Positions 59,824 through 64,000 of a DNA stretch of 64,000 nucleotides are shown here, piece by piece. The stretch covers positions 79,850 through 143,849 of the forward strand of contig NZ_BCWD01000002.1 in NCBI RefSeq assembly GCF_001592085.1, in the 5' to 3' direction. Below the pieces are notes generated by a model. The model had not been told where the DNA came from, searched no databases, and worked only from the letters and a program-made list of their open reading frames with translations. How positions within the stretch are numbered: position 1 is the stretch's first letter; every line of letters starts with the position of its first letter. Origin of the DNA: Levilactobacillus senmaizukei DSM 21775 = NBRC 103853 (GTDB lineage Bacteria > Bacillota > Bacilli > Lactobacillales > Lactobacillaceae). The translations under genes and the position numbers were made by a program.

Positions 59824-61791
59824 TTAGTTACGAGCCGATGGATGGGCCACAAACCATTCCGTCATGTCATCGATCCGCTGCACCCGCAGACTGGGTAGGC
59901 CATCGCGTGACACGCCATGGAAACTTTGGGGATAGCGAATGAAGTCTGCCTCCACCCCGTTGCGTTTGACGGCCGTAAAGTATTCTTCAGATTGGCCGAT
60001 TGGACACCGCATGTCCCACTCGCCGTGTAACAACCGCACGGGTGTCGTCACCCGCTCGGCATAGGCCAGTGGTGACTGTTGCCAGTAGGCAGCTAATCCT
60101 TCCTTAGAGAACAGATCGGCATCCAATTCTTCCGGTTCGAAATAAAAGCCGATGTCACTGGTCCCAAAGAGACTGATCCAGTTAGTCACGGGCCGTTGCG
60201 CAATCGCCGCCGCAAACCGCTTAGTGTGACCAATCGCCCACAACGTCATGAACCCGCCATACGAGCCCCCGGCGATATACTGACGGGTCGCATCAAGCTG
60301 CGGATACCTGGTCAAGGCCGCGTCGAGGCCGGTTAGGACATCCTGGTAATCGTCCGCACCATAATGGCCAATCACGTTATTTTCAAAGGCTTGTCCGTAG
60401 CTGGTTGAGCCCCGGGGATTGAAGAAAACGACCCCGAAGCCTCGGCTAGCGTGAACCTGAAATTCATAGAAGAATGTTTCGCCATAGTTGGCATGGGGAC
60501 CCCCATGGACATACAATAACACGGGTTGTTTAGGCGCCGTCGTCTTGGCTGGCAGATACCAGCCTTCCAACGATTGGCCATCGGCCGCTTGGAAGTCAAA
60601 CCGATGGGGATGCGCGTACTCGTGGGTACTTTCGTAAGCGGCGTTGGGATTAACCAACTGCCGCTCGGCACCGACCGTTAAGCTAAACCGCACCAATTCA
60701 CTTGGTAAATCCTGATAAGAAACCACCAGTGCTAACGTTTGGGGATCCATCACGGCGAAGTCCATGATTTGCCGAGCATCATCGTTAATCAGCTTGGGCT
60801 GGCCGTTGACTTGACCCGAGTAAAGCTGACTGCGGCCATGATAGGCAGCGGTGAAGACATAGTGGTTGGCATCCAACCACCGCACCAATTTGCCATTAGG
60901 ATGCTGCTCGAAGTCGCCCGCAAAGTCTGGGACCAGATCGGCATCCAAATCGCCGGTCACCCGTTCGAGGTCGCCACTGGCGGTATCGGCCATGAAGAGG
61001 TCGGCCACGGTATGGCGGCCAAACTCACCATCATCACCGACTAAAGCCACGTGCTGCCCATCTGGGGCAATCGTGGCATCGGTGAAGCGGCCGTGTTTCA
61101 GACTACTAGTCAGAGAAACGGTTTCCCCGGTAGTCACATCCAGATAGTTCACGTCGCGATTGAAATTCCGATCATTCAGGGGTTGTTCGTCACAAATATA
61201 GGTGACGGCCTGACCATCGACACTCACCGAGGTCAGATCGAAATCATAACCCTGGGCAAAGAGTTCCTCAACTGTTCCCGTTGTCGGTGTGAACCGCTGC
61301 AACCGATAAGTCACCTCCTGGGGCAGCCAACCATAGCCATCCGCCTTATTGATCAGGCGGGTCACGTGCCGCGTGGTGGGAAAGTCTTGCGGACTTGGTA
61401 ACTTGGGCTGTTCCGCCGTCTCCGTGGTCTTAAAGTAAATACTCTGACCAGAAGCGGCCGCGATCACGGTATTCACCGCCTCGTTGACATTTTTAGTCAG
61501 GCATTCTGGATCCTGGCCGACACACACACGATATAATTGGGGCTTGGCGGACCCGACTGTGGCGGCGTAATAGAGGTCATCCCCCACGATGGCCGGCTGC
61601 AGATTTAATGTGCCATTGGCCCCAATGGTTTGCACGGCGCCCAAGGCATCGACGGCTTTAATCGTCGCGGTGTAGCCATTGCTAGCCTGGTCCACCCCAT
61701 TTTCCACGTAATAAATGTGGTCATTAGCGGCTACTGGCTGGGATAACGCCTTTAGTTTGAATAAATCCTGGGCACTGACTCCCTGTGACAT
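59824..61791 (-). CDS. S9 family peptidase (acylaminoacyl-peptidase / prolyl oligopeptidase-like)
   Basis: Encodes 655 residues: an N-terminal seven-bladed beta-propeller-like domain (to about residue 400) and a C-terminal alpha/beta hydrolase domain. The nucleophile elbow IAGGSYGGFMTLWAIGH carries the catalytic serine; LHGEWDMRCPIGQSEEYF supplies the Asp and FHGVSRDG the His. YVHGGPHANYGE is the oxyanion region. There is no signal peptide, so it is a cytoplasmic peptidase acting on small peptides. ATG 61791 follows AAGGAGTGA with good spacing; ATG 61815 overlaps upstream sequence without a ribosome site. Confidence 0.92.
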   Translation of the reverse strand: MSQGVSAQDLFKLKALSQPVAANDHIYYVENGVDQASNGYTATIKAVDALGAVQTIGANGTLNLQPAIVGDDLYYAATVGSAKPQLYRVCVGQDPECLTKNVNEAVNTVIAAASGQSIYFKTTETAEQPKLPSPQDFPTTRHVTRLINKADGYGWLPQEVTYRLQRFTPTTGTVEELFAQGYDFDLTSVSVDGQAVTYICDEQPLNDRNFNRDVNYLDVTTGETVSLTSSLKHGRFTDATIAPDGQHVALVGDDGEFGRHTVADLFMADTASGDLERVTGDLDADLVPDFAGDFEQHPNGKLVRWLDANHYVFTAAYHGRSQLYSGQVNGQPKLINDDARQIMDFAVMDPQTLALVVSYQDLPSELVRFSLTVGAERQLVNPNAAYESTHEYAHPHRFDFQAADGQSLEGWYLPAKTTAPKQPVLLYVHGGPHANYGETFFYEFQVHASRGFGVVFFNPRGSTSYGQAFENNVIGHYGADDYQDVLTGLDAALTRYPQLDATRQYIAGGSYGGFMTLWAIGHTKRFAAAIAQRPVTNWISLFGTSDIGFYFEPEELDADLFSKEGLAAYWQQSPLAYAERVTTPVRLLHGEWDMRCPIGQSEEYFTAVKRNGVEADFIRYPQSFHGVSRDGLPSLRVQRIDDMTEWFVAHPSARN

Positions 61792-61965
61792 ACGCAAATC
61801 ACTCCTTCTCTTCAATCGTCTCTCTCATTATTCTCTAATCTCAGTAAGCCTAATGTTAAGCCCCACCACGGGTACTGTCAATTCACAATCCTGTCAGTTA
61901 ATAACCCACTAAATTATAAAATCTGCTACACTGGCGATAGACAACACCATTAGGAGGGATTCTTC

Positions 61966-62901
61966 ATGAAAATTGCAATTGCCGGTGCCGGCGCCATGGG
62001 TAGCCGGTTCGGTGTGAAATTACAAGCGGCGGGCAACGACGTCACTTTGATCGATAACTGGACCGACCACGTCGCAGCAATCAACGCCAACGGCTTAATC
62101 GTCACCCGTGATGATGGTAAGGATCAAGTCTATCCAATGACGGCGTTGGCGCCTAACGACGTCACCACCACCTTTGACTTAGTGATCCTCTTTACCAAGA
62201 CCATGCAAATGGACCAAATGCTAACGGATCTTCATGACGTGCTCGCCAACCACCCGGCCGTTCTCACCCTAGCCAACGGGATTGGCAACGTTGAGACCAT
62301 CGAAAAACACGTGCCGCGTTCACAAATCGTCGTCGGCACTACGGTCTGGTCTTCCGGTTTAGTCGGCCCGGGCCACATCAAGGTCACGGGGACCGGTAGT
62401 ATCTCACTACAGGCCGTTGCGCCCGCCAGCTTCTCTAATCTCGGTGACATTATTTCGACATTGAATGCCGCTGGTTTGAAGGCCAGCCCTGCCGATGATG
62501 TCATGGCAGCTATTTGGAAAAAAGCCGGTTTGAACAGCGTCCTAAATACCTACTGTACCTTACTCGACTGCAACATCGGCGAATTCGGGGCCCTGCCAAA
62601 TTGGCGGGAACTCAACGATGCCGTACTGGACGAATTCCAAGCCGTGGCCGCTGCCGCTAAGATCACCTTTAGTGCCAGCGCCGTCACGACGCTCATTGCC
62701 GCTCAATTCTCACCCGAAACCAACGGTGGCCACTATCCTTCCATGCATCAAGATATGGCGAACCACCGTCCCACTGAAATCGACTTCCTGAATGGCTACG
62801 TGGCCCGTCTCGGCAAGCAACTTGGCGTTCCAGCTCCACACAACGCCATTCTAGCCCAACTGATTCACAGTCAAGAAGCTTTAGTTACCGCCAAGGATTG
62901 A
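61966..62901 (+). CDS. 2-dehydropantoate 2-reductase family protein (PanE/ApbA)
   Basis: A 311-residue NADPH-dependent ketoacid reductase. The nucleotide-binding GAGAMGSRFG is at residues 7-16; the catalytic Lys region is IWKKAGLNSVLNTYC, and SMHQDMANHRPTEIDFLNGYV is the C-terminal PanE signature. In the pantothenate pathway it makes pantoate, but lactobacilli also use paralogues for other 2-ketoacids, and no panB/panC is nearby. ATG 61966 follows TTAGGAGGG. Confidence 0.9.
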   Translation: MKIAIAGAGAMGSRFGVKLQAAGNDVTLIDNWTDHVAAINANGLIVTRDDGKDQVYPMTALAPNDVTTTFDLVILFTKTMQMDQMLTDLHDVLANHPAVLTLANGIGNVETIEKHVPRSQIVVGTTVWSSGLVGPGHIKVTGTGSISLQAVAPASFSNLGDIISTLNAAGLKASPADDVMAAIWKKAGLNSVLNTYCTLLDCNIGEFGALPNWRELNDAVLDEFQAVAAAAKITFSASAVTTLIAAQFSPETNGGHYPSMHQDMANHRPTEIDFLNGYVARLGKQLGVPAPHNAILAQLIHSQEALVTAKD

Positions 62902-62997
62902 TTTCTAGATTTCTTTTCAACCGCCTACTGCCATGATTTGACTGGCAGTTACAACTAATTATCCCGCTAAAAGTAATCAGGCAGACAGAACTTAAAC

Positions 62998-63050
62998 CAC
63001 GACCCCGTTCGATCAATACGTTTGATTGAATGGGGTCGTGCTATTTTTAC
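62998..63050 (+). terminator. Terminator of the PanE-like gene
   Basis: A 19-base stem with two mismatches (62998-63016 with 63022-63040) followed by TATTTTT. Confidence 0.88.
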
Positions 63051-63057
63051 AATTTTA

Positions 63058-63156
63058 GCCGGCGACTGGCCAAGCTTTAAGACTCACGACTTTTGTGAGA
63101 GTCAAAGTTGCCCTGAAGACCGCCTTTCTGGCTTCAGGTCTGCCTCATGGGGTTAT
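63058..63156. repeat. Structured repeat, family 3 (copy G3)
   Basis: Outer arms GCCGGCGAC 63058-63066 and GTCTGCCGGC 63147-63156 enclose two hairpins: GACTCAC...GTGAGAGTC (63081-63103) and CCTGAAG...CTTCAGG (63112-63118 with 63132-63138), followed by GTCTGCCTCATGG as in G2. Confidence 0.65.
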
Positions 63157-63438
63157 GTCTGCCGGCCGCAAGCGGCCCAATCAAACGAAAACCTCCCTTC
63201 GTTGACCCTAATCGAATCAAAACCGAACCCGATCGGAGCGATCGGTAGGCAGTCACAGAGAAAATGGCGCACCACGCTCCGTGGTATTGCTACAATATGT
63301 AGAAATTGATACGATATTCCCACTATATCTAGTTGTGTTTTTCCGAAATTCATCGTAACATAGACCTATACTCAATTTTAGCCCCTGCCAAATTAACCTG
63401 ACTTGGTAGTGGGCAAACATCTAGGAGGGCTAGAGACG

Positions 63439-63723
63439 ATGGACGTTTTAAGAAGATCACAGACCACCATGCATCCGGGCGGTCTCACCGTGGAAAATTT
63501 AGCTGGAGATCACGCACCGTTTGATCCCGCCAAAATTCACACGGACCTTACCGCCCTCACCAACGATCCAACCGTTGTCCACCGGGTTGAAAGTCTGATC
63601 GTTGCACAGTTAGCTGGTTTCGATGTCGTGGCCACCGCCACTATTGAAGACACCGTGACCCAAACCTTAGCGCAACTCGGCTACGACCAGATGGCTCAAA
63701 GTTATCGCAAACAACAGGCTTAA
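63439..63723 (+). CDS. Stand-alone ATP-cone-like domain protein
   Basis: Encodes 94 residues. The sequence follows the ATP-cone pattern: LTVENLAGDHAPFDPAKIHTDL, then helices DPTVVHRVESLIVAQLAGF and the terminal IEDTVTQTLAQLGYDQMAQSYRKQ, corresponding to the family's I-X-D-X-V...L-X-X-X-G-X-X-X-X-A-X-X-Y ending. ATP-cones normally sit at the N-terminus of ribonucleotide reductases or in NrdR; here no other domain is attached. ATG 63439 follows TAGGAGGG with nine-base spacing. It has its own terminator. A role as a dATP/ATP-sensing adaptor is inference. Confidence 0.6.
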   Translation: MDVLRRSQTTMHPGGLTVENLAGDHAPFDPAKIHTDLTALTNDPTVVHRVESLIVAQLAGFDVVATATIEDTVTQTLAQLGYDQMAQSYRKQQA

Positions 63724-63729
63724 AACCTC

Positions 63730-63762
63730 ACGCCCAGGATAAGAATTCCTGAGCGTTTTTTG
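63730..63762 (+). terminator. Terminator of the ATP-cone-like gene
   Basis: Stem ACGCCCAGG 63730-63738 with CCTGAGCGT 63748-63756 (one mismatch), followed by six T. Confidence 0.85.
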
Positions 63763-63940
63763 TTGGTCTCGTTTTCAGTCATCATTTACGCCCAAAACAA
63801 ATCAGTCTAACCGGTCTTCTCAGCCATTCTGCCAATCACCGGTAACTGGGTCCAATCCGTCTCAATTTGTTAATTAGACGACTTCTCAGTACCCATCAGA
63901 CCGGAAATCTGGTCACTAATCATCCTTATAGCCTCACCAA

Positions 63941-63979
63941 CAAAAAAGCGGCAGCCCTGAACTTAATTAGGGCCGCCGC
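63941..63979 (-). terminator. Terminator of a minus-strand gene beyond the window
   Basis: An 11-base stem with one mismatch (63948-63958 with 63969-63979), followed by six T on the minus strand. Confidence 0.8.
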
Positions 63980-64000
63980 TTAGGGGTAACTATAAATTTT

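Larger units (their letters stand above)
62902..63438. other. Non-coding region with terminator and a structured repeat
   Basis: Contains the panE terminator and family 3 repeat copy G3. The part 63180-63430 includes a small inverted repeat (ACCACG/CGTGGT near 63270) and presumably the promoter of the downstream gene; no other gene is supported. Confidence 0.6.

Noticed and set aside
8213..63156. Structured repeats as insertion sequences
   Set aside because: No transposase frame, no obvious target duplications and no terminal inverted repeats of IS type; they are better described as non-autonomous structured elements.

Overview
The window is low-GC Gram-positive DNA of the Lactobacillaceae type, most likely a Levilactobacillus (the L. 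brevis group). That assignment is an inference from gene content and style. The cues are strong AGGAGG ribosome sites with frequent TTG and GTG starts, a XylR-type xylose regulon, T-box controlled BrnQ and NhaC transporters, a VanX-like dipeptidase, a YfhO protein, KxYKxGKxW-type surface proteins with MucBP repeats and one LPQTG anchor, and cre sites. There are no phage genes, insertion sequences, plasmid functions or CRISPR arrays. This is core and niche-adaptive chromosome with an unusually high load of structured non-coding DNA.

Layout. Positions 1-7900: end of a DUF368 membrane protein, glpK with a cre site, a DNA glycosylase, a glutamine amidotransferase, a YczE-type membrane protein, a 51-residue small protein, esterases and a tyrosine phosphatase. 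7900-8640: no protein gene, but a candidate small RNA with four C-rich hairpins and a structured repeat. 8640-12510: purB divergent from purA-guaC, with PurR-like boxes between them. 12580-14120: three tandem paralogous secreted proteins. 14480-18720: a tandem duplication of an mntH-uspA gene pair. 19030-20820: nhaC behind a T-box whose specifier reads as tyrosine. 20980-30400: an aldo/keto reductase, a K+ channel, an M20 deacylase, a PEBP protein, UspA, YfhO and others, with a 1.1 kb repeat-rich gap at 23850-24960. 30400-31400: another repeat-rich gap.

31410-40140 is the xylose regulon: xylR, xylA, xylB and two xylT transporters. Three promoters carry a shared palindromic operator next to a cre site, and xylR has a related palindrome and a perfect cre site of its own. 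40300-43060: an aldo/keto reductase, an ArsC-like reductase and rarA. 43130-46800: two brnQ genes, each behind its own T-box with a different apparent specifier (Val and Ile). The second has an additional structured 5' leader. 46930-52770: an intact LRR/MucBP LPQTG protein, a paralogue split by a single in-frame amber codon, and a secreted GH20-like hydrolase. 52990-64000: a LysR remnant, a methyltransferase, a tRNA-Arg, marR-nnrE, a VanX-like dipeptidase, a choloylglycine-hydrolase-family enzyme, an NlpC/P60 hydrolase, an S9 peptidase, a PanE-like reductase and a stand-alone ATP-cone-like protein.

The most interesting material is RNA or DNA structure. First, there is a dispersed family of intergenic imperfect palindromes whose outer arms differ between copies but stay complementary. 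Second, the 8050-8190 element has anti-Shine-Dalgarno-like loops. Third, a junction-like fold lies between the brnQ2 T-box and its start codon. Fourth, the T-boxes allow differential amino-acid sensing by paralogous transporters. All functional statements rest on reading the sequence and general family knowledge; no database search was run.
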